Shown piece by piece: positions 44,111-52,874 of a stretch of 64,000 nt of DNA. Position numbers and translations under genes: made by a program. Below the pieces are notes generated by a model, which saw only the letters and a list, made by a program, of their open reading frames with translations, had not been told where the DNA came from and did not search any database. Location of the stretch: contig NZ_JAFREP010000001.1 of NCBI RefSeq assembly GCF_017377855.1, positions 248,001 through 312,000 of the forward strand. The letters are read 5' to 3'. Position 1 is the first letter of the stretch. Each line of letters starts with the position of its first letter. Source of the stretch: Acanthopleuribacter pedis. GTDB taxonomy: Bacteria > Acidobacteriota > Holophagae > Acanthopleuribacterales > Acanthopleuribacteraceae.

Positions 44111-45505
44111 ATGACCTTGTTGGACAAATTTAAAGATGAATGTGGCGTGTTTGGGATCAAACCACATCCCGAGGCCGCCAACATGACCTACCTGGGTCTT
44201 TACGCGTTGCAGCACCGCGGTCAGGAAGCCGCGGGGATTGTAAGCAGCAAAGAGAACAAGTTGGCGTGCGTCAAAGCGCGTGGCTTGGTTTCCGACGTAT
44301 TTACCAGAGAACAGCTTGATCGCATGGTTGGTGATGCCGCCATCGGCCACGTGCGTTACTCTACCGCCGGCTCCAACAGCGTGGAAAATGCGCAGCCGAT
44401 TTTGATTAACTGCCAACACGGCCAAATCGCCGTGGCCCACAACGGCAACCTGGTGAACGCCATGCAGAAGCGGCGGGAACTGGAGAAAATAGGCTCGATT
44501 TTTAATACCGACAGCGATTCTGAAGTGATTCTGCATCTGATCGCCAAAAGCCGTAAAAGCAACTTGGAAGAGGCCATTGTCGAAGCCTTGAGCCAGGTGG
44601 AAGGCGCCTTTTCCTGCGTTTTTCAGACCGCCGATAAATTGATCGCGGTGCGCGACCCACATGGGTTTCGCCCGTTGATGATGGGTACTCTCGACGAAGC
44701 AACCGTGTTTGCTTCTGAAACCTGCGCCTTTGACCTGCTCGACGCGACCTTTGTACGTGAGTTGGAGCCGGGTGAAATGTTCGTGGTCAACAACCTGGGG
44801 ATGCGCACTTCCAGCAAACCCTTCGAGGCACGGCCGATGCGTCAGTGCATTTTTGAACATATCTACTTTGCTCGTCCCGATGGGTTTATGTTTGGCGAAT
44901 ACACCCAGCAGTATCGCGAAGATTTGGGTGTGATGCTCGCGCGTGAGAGCGGCGTCGATGCGGATTTCGTGGTCCCGGTCCCGGACAGCGGGGTTTCCGC
45001 CGCGGTCGGTTATGCCCGTGAGAGCGAGATCCCCTTTGCGTTCGGCTTGATCCGCAACCATTACGTCGGCCGCACGTTTATCGAGCCGAAGCAGAGCATT
45101 CGCCATTTCGGCGTCAAGATCAAGTTGAACCCGGTTCGGCACTTGTTCGAGGGGAAACGGGTGATTCTGGTCGACGATTCCTTGGTTCGCGGTACCACCT
45201 CGCGCAAAATCGTCAAGATGGTGCGCCATGCCGGGGCCAAGGAAGTCCACATGCGCATCAGCGCGCCGCCGACGACCCACCCCTGTTATTACGGCATCGA
45301 CACGCCGACCCGTCGCGAACTCATCGCCAGCTCCCATTCAACCGATGAAATTCGTCGTTACATCGGTGCCGACACCTTGGAGTACATCTCGATTGACGGC
45401 ATGCTGCAGAGCTTGCGCAACTCGGATCCCGAACACTATTGCAAGGCCTGTTTCACCGGCGACTATGTCATTCCATTTCCCGCCGAGGGAGGGATCGAGG
45501 TATGA
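44111..45505 (+). CDS. purF: Amidophosphoribosyltransferase PurF
   Basis: A 464-residue enzyme for the first committed step of purine synthesis (PRPP plus glutamine to phosphoribosylamine). The ATG at 44111 leaves a 10-residue propeptide before the catalytic Cys11 (DECGVFGI), which becomes the N-terminal nucleophile. The PRPP loop is VILVDDSLVRGTTS. The C-terminal HYCKACFTGDY has the Cys pair of the iron-sulfur (Bacillus-type) PurF, so it is probably cluster-containing and autoprocessed. GGGGGA precedes the start. It is the second gene of purL-purF-nif3. Confidence 0.97.
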   Translation: MTLLDKFKDECGVFGIKPHPEAANMTYLGLYALQHRGQEAAGIVSSKENKLACVKARGLVSDVFTREQLDRMVGDAAIGHVRYSTAGSNSVENAQPILINCQHGQIAVAHNGNLVNAMQKRRELEKIGSIFNTDSDSEVILHLIAKSRKSNLEEAIVEALSQVEGAFSCVFQTADKLIAVRDPHGFRPLMMGTLDEATVFASETCAFDLLDATFVRELEPGEMFVVNNLGMRTSSKPFEARPMRQCIFEHIYFARPDGFMFGEYTQQYREDLGVMLARESGVDADFVVPVPDSGVSAAVGYARESEIPFAFGLIRNHYVGRTFIEPKQSIRHFGVKIKLNPVRHLFEGKRVILVDDSLVRGTTSRKIVKMVRHAGAKEVHMRISAPPTTHPCYYGIDTPTRRELIASSHSTDEIRRYIGADTLEYISIDGMLQSLRNSDPEHYCKACFTGDYVIPFPAEGGIEV

Positions 45506-46272
45506 GTGTCGAGCTGGGACGCCTGGTCAGCCAACTCAACAGCTACCTGCGGGTGAGCGACTTCAAGGAAGGCGCGATCAACGGGTTGCAGGTGGCCGGC
45601 AAAAAGCAGGTGAAGAAAATAGCCTTCGCCGTGGACGGTGTTTTGGAGACCATCGAAAAAGCGGTGGCTGAAGATGCCGATGTCCTCATTGTCCACCACG
45701 GCATTTACTGGGGCTTCCAGTATCCCTTGCGTGGGGCCGACTACAAACGGGTGAAACTGCTGATGGATCATGAGATGGCGCTTTACGCCGTTCATCTTCC
45801 GCTCGACGCCCACGCCGAAGTCGGTCACAACGTGAACTTACTCAAGGGGTTGGGTGTGGCGCCGGAAAGCTTGGAACCCTTCGGTGATTACAAGGGCATG
45901 CCGATTGGATTTGCGGGTAAATTTTCGCGCGCGCTGGGACGAGACACCGTCACCGAAAAGTTGGCGGCCTTGCTGGGCGGCCCGGTTCAACTTTTGCCTT
46001 TTGGGCCCGACAAGGTACGCTCGGTGGCCTGTATCACCGGGCAAGGCGCCGACTTCGCCTCGGTACGCGAGGCTAAAATGCGCGGCATTCACTACTATAT
46101 TTCCGGTGAGGCCACCCATCCGCTGTACCATTTCGCCCAGGAACAGGGCATGAGCGTGGCCTTGGGTGGTCATTACCGCACCGAGGTTTTCGGCCTACAC
46201 GCCTTGCGTGAGTACCTCGGCAAAAACTACGAAATTGAAACGGTTTTTATCGATTGCCCCACCGGCATGTAA
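45502..46272 (+). CDS. Nif3-like dinuclear metal-centre protein
   Basis: A 256-residue member of the Nif3/YbgI family, which forms toroidal hexamers with a two-metal site. The ligands are in VHHGIYWG, in HLPLDAHAEVGHN and in the C-terminal GGHYRTEVFG. The short form lacks the PII-like insert. It has been linked to GTP cyclohydrolase-like hydrolysis, but the role is not settled. The ATG at 45502 overlaps the purF stop (ATGA) with GGGAGGG upstream. Confidence 0.93.
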   Translation: MSVELGRLVSQLNSYLRVSDFKEGAINGLQVAGKKQVKKIAFAVDGVLETIEKAVAEDADVLIVHHGIYWGFQYPLRGADYKRVKLLMDHEMALYAVHLPLDAHAEVGHNVNLLKGLGVAPESLEPFGDYKGMPIGFAGKFSRALGRDTVTEKLAALLGGPVQLLPFGPDKVRSVACITGQGADFASVREAKMRGIHYYISGEATHPLYHFAQEQGMSVALGGHYRTEVFGLHALREYLGKNYEIETVFIDCPTGM

Positions 46273-46273
46273 C

Positions 46274-46307
46274 CGATGAAGCGGTCGTGCTTTCGGCCGC
46301 TTCATCG
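46274..46307. terminator. Shared hairpin between convergent genes
   Basis: CGATGAAGCGG (46274-46284) pairs with CCGCTTCATCG (46297-46307), 12-base loop, then TTTCGG. It overlaps the stop codon of the solute-binding protein gene on the other strand. Confidence 0.6.
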
Positions 46308-47072
46308 TTTCGGTGTTCCGTGTGACGCCCGCTCAATCAGTTCAATAAAGGTTTCCTGGTCCTGGTGTTCCCTTAGCGAAGCCAGGCCCTGATTGAATGC
46401 GTGGTGCAGGTAGGCGGCGTTTGAGGCCTTTTTCGAGAATACTAAGTAATAGGGGACCGTTTGAATCGCCCGTGGATGACGGACAATGCGATCGCGTTCT
46501 TCCTGGGTGAAGTGATGGTTCAGCAAATACGCGCCGACCCGCCGATCCGCTACAAAGACCTGAATCCGACCGGCCAACAGCTTGCGGAAATTGAGCAGGT
46601 CACTGGGGGCGCGTTCAAGGTCAACGACCGGGACGCCCTTTTCGTCGCTTAACGCCGTATAGGAATAGCCGATGGTTCCCCCGACTTTCCAGCCTTTTAA
46701 ATCGTCGAGGTGCGCCCAGTCGAACGGGGTTCCCCTGATGTAATAAAAAACATCTTCTCCGTCGACAATGACTTCGCTGTAGAGCAGGTGTTCTTGGCGA
46801 TCCGTGGTGTGTGCCCATATCGCCGAGGCATCCCAATCGCCTTCGACCGCCAGTTTCAGTGAGCGGCTCCAGGGAAAATAGCCGAACTCAATTTCGATGC
46901 CGACTTCACAAAACGCGGCTTGGATCAAGGCGTTGGCAATGCCTCCGCCGGGAAGGCTCTTGCCGTTGTAGGGCGGCCAATCGCCCGTGGTGATGCGCAC
47001 GCGCGCTGTTTGTGCTGTCGCACTCGCGAAGGAAAACCAAATAAGAAAGGCCGAAACAAACAAACGGTACAA
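46302..47072 (-). CDS. Periplasmic amino-acid-type solute-binding protein
   Basis: A 256-residue protein: signal peptide (about 1-22, hydrophobic core SAFLIWFSFASATA), then a type-3 solute-binding domain with RITTGDWPPYNGKSLPGGG, FGYFPWSRSLK and DDLKGWKVGGTIGYSY. The family binds amino acids or related compounds; many lone members, like this one without a permease gene nearby, are sensors or orphan proteins. The start is uncertain: TTG at 47072 with GGGGA upstream fits the signal peptide; the frame is open to 47243. It converges on nif3. Confidence 0.8.
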   Translation of the reverse strand: MYRLFVSAFLIWFSFASATAQTARVRITTGDWPPYNGKSLPGGGIANALIQAAFCEVGIEIEFGYFPWSRSLKLAVEGDWDASAIWAHTTDRQEHLLYSEVIVDGEDVFYYIRGTPFDWAHLDDLKGWKVGGTIGYSYTALSDEKGVPVVDLERAPSDLLNFRKLLAGRIQVFVADRRVGAYLLNHHFTQEERDRIVRHPRAIQTVPYYLVFSKKASNAAYLHHAFNQGLASLREHQDQETFIELIERASHGTPKR

Positions 47073-47393
47073 GTGAGGTCCCCGTGGAAGCGTCGGTGGA
47101 AGGCCGGGAGAGCCGTGCCGCGGTTGGCGCGACCTTGGCGACCCAATCCCGTGCTTTGGGTGTGCGTGGCCGGGCGGAATGCTTTGTTGGTGAAGGGTAA
47201 AACCATTGTAAGCCAAAAACTGTTGGATCGCGGGCTTTTTCACGAGGATTCCGGCTGGTATTACCTGGGGCGAAGCGCTAGAGTATCTCTGTCCAAATCC
47301 AATGGCTTATCTTGATTCACGGCGTCATGTTCGACCGTGATGCCTCGTATCTCGGTTTTCCATAACCGAGTTCGCCGCGTTTGGGAGCCGGTA

Positions 47394-49250
47394 ATGTCGT
47401 CACCCACCATGGAACAAAAGAACCGTGCCTTTCTCACCGAATACGACCCCGCACTCGTGCGTGCGTGGGACCGAATGCAAGGGAAAGTGCTAACCCCCAC
47501 GCCCGCGCGCAAAGGTGGTGTAACCCTAACATTTCAAGGTCAATGGGTTCACAGTCGCTACGATCCGGCCAAGGAAGCCCAAAAGGCGTGCGCTGGGCCG
47601 TCGCGTCCGGTTCACCTGCACCTTGGGTTCGGATTGGGCTGGTTCACCGCGGCCGATCAGCTTGAAGAAGGACACCAACTGGTTGTGTTCGAGCCCGTTC
47701 CTACTTTGTTCCTGACCGCGGTCACCCACATCGACCTCTCCGAATTGCTCCCCGCCAAAAGGGCGCGTTTGGTTTTAGATGAAGAACAGCTTAACGAGGC
47801 GTTGCGCGAGGCCGGCTTGCGTGAGGTCGGGCAGCTGAAGATTGTGTGGTCGCCCTTTCATCGCCGTCATGTCCAGCATATGGAAACCTGGCTGGAGAAG
47901 TTTTTAAACGAGTTATTTCGCGATATTCGTATTTCCCGAAAAACGCTGGCTCGGCTCATGCCGACCTTTACCCGTTCGTCGCTGCGCTCTCTGCCGCACG
48001 CCTACGACAAGGCACCGGTGGATGTGTTGGCCGGTCGGTTTACGGGTTTGGCGGCCGTGGTTGTGGCGCCGGGTCCCTCGCTTGAGCGCAACTTGGTTGA
48101 AATGTTGCCCTTCCGTGATCGCTGTTTGATTTTTGCCGTGGCGCGTTCCGTGCGGATGCTTGAACGCCTGGGCATTGAACCCGACTTTTTGGTACACAAC
48201 GAAGCCCAGGACTTCTACAGTTCCATCCACGGCTGTCGCAACCTTTCGCGCACCGTGTTTTTGTTGGCGGACCAAGCCCATTTCGCCTTTTTCCAGGCCG
48301 CGCCGCAATTGACCTTTTTGTATTTCAACCCGACCAATTTTGTCTGGGGCTGGCTGGAGGCCGCCTTCCCCGGGCGCGAGCGAAGTTTCCTCGAAACGGG
48401 CGGTTCGGTAGCCAATGAAGCCTTTTCCTTGGCGCTGTTGTTCGGTTGTCGCGCCGTTGCGTTGCTGGGGCAGGATTTGGCCGTGGGGCGCACCTTTTAT
48501 GCCGATGCCGAGGTCAATCGTGACTTTGAGCATGGGCGACAGGATGAAGCATGGGTTCCGGCTTACTTTGGCGGTCGCGTCAAAACCATGCAGAACTATT
48601 TCCACTTTTTCAAATGGTATGAAAACCGTACCCATCGCTTGCGGCGCGAACAATGTCCGACTGTCTTGGTGAACGCGACCGAGGGCGGCGCCTGTCTGCC
48701 TGGATTTACGAACTGGAAATTTAGGCGTTATCTTGAAACCTTCGCGAAAAAAAAGAAAGGGGATGTTTCCGCCGTTTGCCAGGCCCACGCCTGTGATGAA
48801 CGGGCACCGAGCGCGGACCAAATGAAGGCGTTGGTGGAAAAAACTTTGCAAGAAATGAGCATGGTACGCGATTTGTGCAGCCAATTTTCTCCGTTTGAGA
48901 CCCAACTCAGTGCGTTGCTTCAAAATCCCGACCCGCAAGCACTTCAGCGACTTAACGTGCAACTACAAACCCTGGACCAGTTCAGCCAGGCCGTCGGCAG
49001 CGTTGTTCTCAAGCGATTGCCCTTGATTAACGGGTTTATCCAAAAAGAATTGCAGGAAACCGAACCACCCACGCGCCAACCGGAACAAGGGGGAGACCCA
49101 GCCGAGGAGATTCAGCGGCTGCTGGCGAGCATTGGTGAGGATGTGGCGCACCTCAAACGAACCTACCAGCTGATCGCCCAGGGTTGCGATCAATTGGAAC
49201 CGGAACTGCACAGGCTGGCGGCGGCCTTGGGCGGTAACCCGGTGAGATGA
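47394..49250 (+). CDS. DUF115/MptE-like protein (Maf-type glycosyltransferase family)
   Basis: A 618-residue protein. The central domain (about 210-420) is DUF115, related to sialyltransferase-like folds: VVVAPGPSLERNL, VAPGPS-x-ER and LETGGSVANEAFSLA plus LLGQDLAVG. The family includes flagellin glycosyltransferases (Maf) and archaeal 6-hydroxymethylpterin pyrophosphokinase MptE. No flagellin gene is adjacent, so the acceptor is unknown. The start at ATG 47394 has GGGAG 7 bases upstream and is preferred over an in-frame start at 47337. The C-terminal part is helical and coiled-coil-like. Confidence 0.85.
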   Translation: MSSPTMEQKNRAFLTEYDPALVRAWDRMQGKVLTPTPARKGGVTLTFQGQWVHSRYDPAKEAQKACAGPSRPVHLHLGFGLGWFTAADQLEEGHQLVVFEPVPTLFLTAVTHIDLSELLPAKRARLVLDEEQLNEALREAGLREVGQLKIVWSPFHRRHVQHMETWLEKFLNELFRDIRISRKTLARLMPTFTRSSLRSLPHAYDKAPVDVLAGRFTGLAAVVVAPGPSLERNLVEMLPFRDRCLIFAVARSVRMLERLGIEPDFLVHNEAQDFYSSIHGCRNLSRTVFLLADQAHFAFFQAAPQLTFLYFNPTNFVWGWLEAAFPGRERSFLETGGSVANEAFSLALLFGCRAVALLGQDLAVGRTFYADAEVNRDFEHGRQDEAWVPAYFGGRVKTMQNYFHFFKWYENRTHRLRREQCPTVLVNATEGGACLPGFTNWKFRRYLETFAKKKKGDVSAVCQAHACDERAPSADQMKALVEKTLQEMSMVRDLCSQFSPFETQLSALLQNPDPQALQRLNVQLQTLDQFSQAVGSVVLKRLPLINGFIQKELQETEPPTRQPEQGGDPAEEIQRLLASIGEDVAHLKRTYQLIAQGCDQLEPELHRLAAALGGNPVR

Positions 49251-49656
49251 CACGCTTGTTAAGAAACCGCGTCACGCCCCGCTGGGCGAATCTTCTTGAG
49301 ACAAACCTCGCGACCTTTTTTTCGATAAAATTGCGCCGGCACCCGACGGCCTTTGGATTTGGGTTAAGGTGTTTTATTTGTGTGGTTTGGGGGAGATAGT
49401 GAGACTTCTTGCAAACATGACGTACCTACGGGGGACAATTCATTCTCTTCAGATGTAAAGATTTTCGCTCAAAATTCGATGAGGTGTGGTGACAGACATT
49501 TCCAACTGAATTGAACATAACACCTTGTGATCGCGCCAAGCCCAACCCGTCCTTTTGGTTTTGATCGCGGCTTGGGTCCAAGGTTCCGTTGAGGCAACGG
49601 GCGGCGTCCACGAACGAGGTAGGTTCAATCCAGATGGGCTTAGGGATGGCAAACCG
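49251..49656. other. Intergenic region before the HAD-kinase fusion
   Basis: About 400 bases. A frame in phase with the next gene runs back to 49555, but without a good ribosome site. Nothing else can be supported. Confidence 0.4.
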
Positions 49657-51162
49657 ATGGCAGAAGCAGCGCAAAACATCAAAGTCGGCATTGATTTAGA
49701 TCACACAATTTTGGCGGTGGATGAGGCCCTGGAAAAATCCGAGGTTCTTTTTGGGTTCAAAGCCTTTGTGATGGAACATCGCGACTCGGGTAGTCACCTG
49801 ATTATCGTTGCGCACGGTGCGGGCGAAGCCGAATCCGTGACCCAACACCTGGAAGCCAAACAATTTTTCGCGGGGATGGACAAAGGTGGTCTGGGGTTCT
49901 CCAAAGAAGATTTGATTTTTGTTGACTCGGAAGAAGAGAAAGTTAAAAAAATTAATGAGCTGGGCATGACCCACTTCATCGACGATTCTGTCGAAACCTT
50001 TCAGCACGGGGATTTGGCCGATCATGTTCAGCCCCTTGTGTTTGGCCAAAAAGAAGACGCCGCTTATCCCACCTTCGCCGAATGGTCTGACTTGACCAAC
50101 TTCTTCTATTGGCAACAAGGCGTGCGCGACCAGACCCAAAGCCGGATTACCTCGGTGAAGGGCTTGAAGGAACACGGCGACAACTACATTTACCAAGTTT
50201 CCTGCGCCGATGGTTCTCAATACATCCTGAAGCATTTCTTGGAATCCAGCGAAAACGCCGAGGAACGTTTGGCGGGGGAAGTCAAACACCTCAATGCCTT
50301 GCACCAGGTTGGTATCACCAAGGTTCCCAAATCCTTCTGGCACCGCGGTTGTTGGGGGCTCTTCAACCACATTGAGGGTTCCCATGTCGATGAGCCCAAT
50401 GACCAGGATGTCGGGCAACTGATCGATTTCTTGATCGCGCTTGATCAAAAATCGGACGCATTGCGCGCGCAACAGGTTGACCGAGCACCCAAAGCGCGTT
50501 TCCGCCTTCACCTTTACGCGGACAAACTGAACACCTTGTGGAACCAAGTTCTGTCTGCCTGTCAGCGTCCCGACGGTCCCAAGGACATTATGTTGTTCAT
50601 GATGACCGATATGGAGCAGTTGCGGCAGGACAACCTCAACCACTTTTACCTGTGGCTGAAACGGGAGAAATGGGAAAAAGAACAGGAGATTTCAGAGAAA
50701 GAAGCGATCTTTAGCCCCTCCGATTTTGGTTTCCACAATACGATCAAAGCTGCCGACGGGACCCTCTCTTTTCTCGATTTTGAGGAATCTGGTTGGGATG
50801 ATCCGGCCAAGTTGTTGGCCGACTTTTTCTACAATACCGAGCAAAACCTGACCATGGAGAACAAGCTCAAGGTGCTGGACGCTTTTGTGAAGCAGCGGGA
50901 ATGGGACGAGAATTTCCTCAAGCGGTTCTGGGCGGTCTCCGACCTGATTGCCGTCGAGTGGATCCTAAACCATTTGAGTGTGGTCATTCCCGATGTCATG
51001 CGCCGCCTGCAGTACGCCAACCCAGGCTTGGATCCCAAACAGGTTGTGAAACAGCATTTTCAAGCGGCAATTCAGATGCGGGAACGCTTCCAGCCGATGG
51101 AGCACCTGTGTAAACACGATCAGTTGATCGACCAAGAGGGCGAAATCGAGACCTCGGGTTAG
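49657..51162 (+). CDS. HAD-like domain fused to an aminoglycoside/choline-kinase-like phosphotransferase
   Basis: A 501-residue two-domain protein. Residues about 1-140 are HAD-like: the DxD motif is GIDLDHTIL with Asp13 and Asp15, and a late acidic pair is in HFIDDSVET. Residues about 155-440 form an APH-type kinase fold: catalytic loop SPSDFGFHN with Asp356 and Asn361, and the magnesium-binding FLDFEESGW with Asp374. The combination suggests an enzyme that phosphorylates or dephosphorylates a small metabolite such as a sugar, perhaps a sugar-phosphate in surface polysaccharide synthesis. The usual catalytic His of HxD is Ser (SPSD). The start is ATG 49657 with AGGG upstream. The fusion is seen; the substrate is unknown. 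Confidence 0.78.
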   Translation: MAEAAQNIKVGIDLDHTILAVDEALEKSEVLFGFKAFVMEHRDSGSHLIIVAHGAGEAESVTQHLEAKQFFAGMDKGGLGFSKEDLIFVDSEEEKVKKINELGMTHFIDDSVETFQHGDLADHVQPLVFGQKEDAAYPTFAEWSDLTNFFYWQQGVRDQTQSRITSVKGLKEHGDNYIYQVSCADGSQYILKHFLESSENAEERLAGEVKHLNALHQVGITKVPKSFWHRGCWGLFNHIEGSHVDEPNDQDVGQLIDFLIALDQKSDALRAQQVDRAPKARFRLHLYADKLNTLWNQVLSACQRPDGPKDIMLFMMTDMEQLRQDNLNHFYLWLKREKWEKEQEISEKEAIFSPSDFGFHNTIKAADGTLSFLDFEESGWDDPAKLLADFFYNTEQNLTMENKLKVLDAFVKQREWDENFLKRFWAVSDLIAVEWILNHLSVVIPDVMRRLQYANPGLDPKQVVKQHFQAAIQMRERFQPMEHLCKHDQLIDQEGEIETSG

Positions 51163-51268
51163 TCAGGGTGTGCGCCGGTTGCCTTCCCTGGTTGGGTGGC
51201 CGCGCGGCGCCGGTTTGGTTTGGTCTGATTCCCTCACTTACCGCGGGAACGCCCTTGCGGGAAGGGTG

Positions 51269-51285
51269 CACAATCTTATATTGTG
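51269..51285 (+). promoter_or_regulatory. Inverted repeat upstream of the PilZ gene
   Basis: CACAAT-CTTAT-ATTGTG, a perfect 6-base dyad about 40 bases before the PilZ start codon, overlapping a possible -10 element (TATATT). It could be an operator. Only one copy is seen. Confidence 0.3.
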
Positions 51286-51324
51286 ACATAGGGTTATTTT
51301 GCACGAGCGGAGGTAGGCACACCT

Positions 51325-51669
51325 ATGGACGAGCTACACGCTGGAGAGAGACGTCGCTTTTTCCGGTATAGCATGGGTAGTACCATGCAAAAAGACTTAG
51401 AGGTGCGCACGGTTGAAGTCGTGGCACATATTGATATTAATACCGAAGACGAAAACTTTGAACCGGAGTACATCGGCATGGTGGTTGAACAATCCCACCA
51501 GGGCTGTGGTTTGGTTTTGGTACGCTACAGCGAAGATTACGAAAAAATTGACAAAGGTCAGGAAGTGGTTGTCAAAGTCGGCCGGCTTCATCCCATGAAA
51601 GCGAAGGTGCGTTGGCGCAAAAACCTCGATGAGGACTTGTTCAAATTGGGATTGGAGTTCTTGGAATAA
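51325..51669 (+). CDS. PilZ-domain protein
   Basis: A 114-residue single-domain protein, basic RRRFFRY near the N-terminus (residues 9-15), then a beta barrel with VVEQSHQGCGLVLV, matching the RxxxR plus (D/N)xSxxG layout of PilZ domains that bind cyclic di-GMP. The acidic residue before SxxG is Glu here rather than Asp or Asn, so nucleotide binding is not certain. The ATG at 51325 has GCGGAGG at 51307-51313. It stands alone, followed by palindromic element R3. Confidence 0.75.
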   Translation: MDELHAGERRRFFRYSMGSTMQKDLEVRTVEVVAHIDINTEDENFEPEYIGMVVEQSHQGCGLVLVRYSEDYEKIDKGQEVVVKVGRLHPMKAKVRWRKNLDEDLFKLGLEFLE

Positions 51670-51690
51670 CCCAATGGGTTTATGCTGCTT

Positions 51691-51752
51691 AGCCCGCATT
51701 TCTCACAAGGAATTCTGCAGCGAAGCTGAAAGCCTTGTGAGAAATGCGGGTA
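51691..51752. repeat. Palindromic dispersed element R3 (short form)
   Basis: Left arm CCCGCATTTCTCACAAGG (51693-51710) and right arm CCTTGTGAGAAATGCGGG (51733-51750) are perfect inverted complements, with a 22-base loop. The loop combines the start of one long-form end (AATTCTGC) with the other (GAAGCTGAAAG). It lies 22 bases after the PilZ stop, between convergent genes. Confidence 0.92.
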
Positions 51753-51760
51753 TGCTCGTT

Positions 51761-52288
51761 TTAAAAGCTTTGTTTTGGCCAGTTCGGATTGATCCTGGCG
51801 TAAAGCAGCTCGTCGTGAAACCGACCGTGTTTGTACAGGGCTTTGGTGCGACATCCCTCGCGTTGGAATCCGTTTTTTTCCAACACGCGAATGGATGATG
51901 TATGTTGTTCGAAAACCGTGGCTTCCAAACGTTTTATCATGAAATCCGACTCAAACAGGAAGGTACAAAATTGGCCTAGGGCTGTCGAGGTGATGCCCTT
52001 TCCCCAAAAAGCGCTTCCGATCCAATAACCGATTTCGCCGTTGAAACGGTAGAGATCGGTGGAACGTTCGACCGAGATCAGCCCGACCATGGTGTCTTGC
52101 CAATGGATGATGCGCGCCAAAGCCACGTCCGCGTATTCCTCGAGGTAATCGAGGTATTGGTCCGCATCTTCGGGGCGGTAGGGATGGGGAAAACGGTCGC
52201 GCAGGTAAGCTGCGACCCTGGAATCGTTGGCCAGGGCCGCTAGCGGTTCACGATCCGCGCGCTGAGGCGGGCGTAGCTGCAGGGCCAT
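51761..52288 (-). CDS. GNAT-family N-acetyltransferase (RimJ/RimL-like)
   Basis: A 175-residue protein that transfers acetyl from acetyl-CoA to an amine. IGYWIGSAFWGKGITSTALGQ holds the acetyl-CoA pyrophosphate loop; LRPPQRADREPL and ATVFEQHTSSIRVLEKNGFQREG are typical of the RimJ/RimL branch. The ATG at 52288 is 2 bases after the lipoprotein stop, so it is the third gene of recQ-lipoprotein-acetyltransferase. The substrate is unknown. Confidence 0.92.
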   Translation of the reverse strand: MALQLRPPQRADREPLAALANDSRVAAYLRDRFPHPYRPEDADQYLDYLEEYADVALARIIHWQDTMVGLISVERSTDLYRFNGEIGYWIGSAFWGKGITSTALGQFCTFLFESDFMIKRLEATVFEQHTSSIRVLEKNGFQREGCRTKALYKHGRFHDELLYARINPNWPKQSF

Positions 52289-52290
52289 GG

Positions 52291-52842
52291 TTATTCTTCG
52301 GCCTTTTTCTCCGCGGCCTCTTCGCCACGACGTTCTACCGCACCACAGGTCAACATTTCCGCGCCGTAGTAAGGGTTGGCGAGGGTGCCCGACTTTTGCA
52401 GCCAGTAGGCACCGGTATCGTTGAAGGCCATTGGGCAGTATGCTTGCAGGTAGCCCGCGGGTAATTTTTGATCCTTAATGCTTTTGGAGATGGGGCGGAA
52501 GTGGGTTCGCAAGGCCGTGATGTCTTTGGCCGCGGCAAGGGTGGTCGCCAAGGGTTTCAAGGCGCCTTGTGCCGATTGTTCAAATGCTTTTGCGGCGGCA
52601 GAGGCCTCCGCGAAGTCGTCCGCCGCCAGGGTTTCCTGGACCGTGATGTATTGATCGAGGGCGTCGCCCGTCAATTCGTTGGCGGGTGTGATCGGCTCCG
52701 CGTTTTTATCGGCTGTCGCGACCTGTTTGGGGGGCGCGGTCGGTTTGTCACCGGACGCTTGATCCGTGCTGGTGTTGGTTCCACAAGAAAGGGCGCAAGC
52801 GGCGAAACAGCAGACGGCAAAAAGTTGAAGGAAACGAGTCAT
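52291..52842 (-). CDS. Lipoprotein with a DUF3347-like C-terminal domain
   Basis: A 183-residue protein with a lipoprotein-type signal ending at Cys16 or Cys20 (AACALSC), a low-complexity linker and a helical domain that ends in AYCPMAFNDTGAYWLQKSG and NPYYGAEMLTCG. This C-terminal segment matches the metal-related C-P-M-A-x-x-x-x-G-A-x-W-L motif of DUF3347/CusB-associated proteins, which may bind copper through Cys and Met. No copper efflux genes are nearby. The ATG at 52842 has GAGGAG upstream. It is the middle gene of a run with recQ and an acetyltransferase. Confidence 0.75.
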   Translation of the reverse strand: MTRFLQLFAVCCFAACALSCGTNTSTDQASGDKPTAPPKQVATADKNAEPITPANELTGDALDQYITVQETLAADDFAEASAAAKAFEQSAQGALKPLATTLAAAKDITALRTHFRPISKSIKDQKLPAGYLQAYCPMAFNDTGAYWLQKSGTLANPYYGAEMLTCGAVERRGEEAAEKKAEE

Positions 52843-52874
52843 TAGGGTACTCCTCGGTGATAAGCGATCTTGAT

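Noticed and set aside
44102..45337. 411-codon minus-strand frame inside purF
   Set aside because: Shadow frame; purF has all motifs on the + strand.
47913..48962. 349-codon minus-strand frame inside the DUF115 gene
   Set aside because: Shadow frame without ribosome site or domain.
49696..50643. 315-codon minus-strand frame inside the HAD-kinase fusion
   Set aside because: Shadow frame; the plus-strand motifs for both domains are clear.
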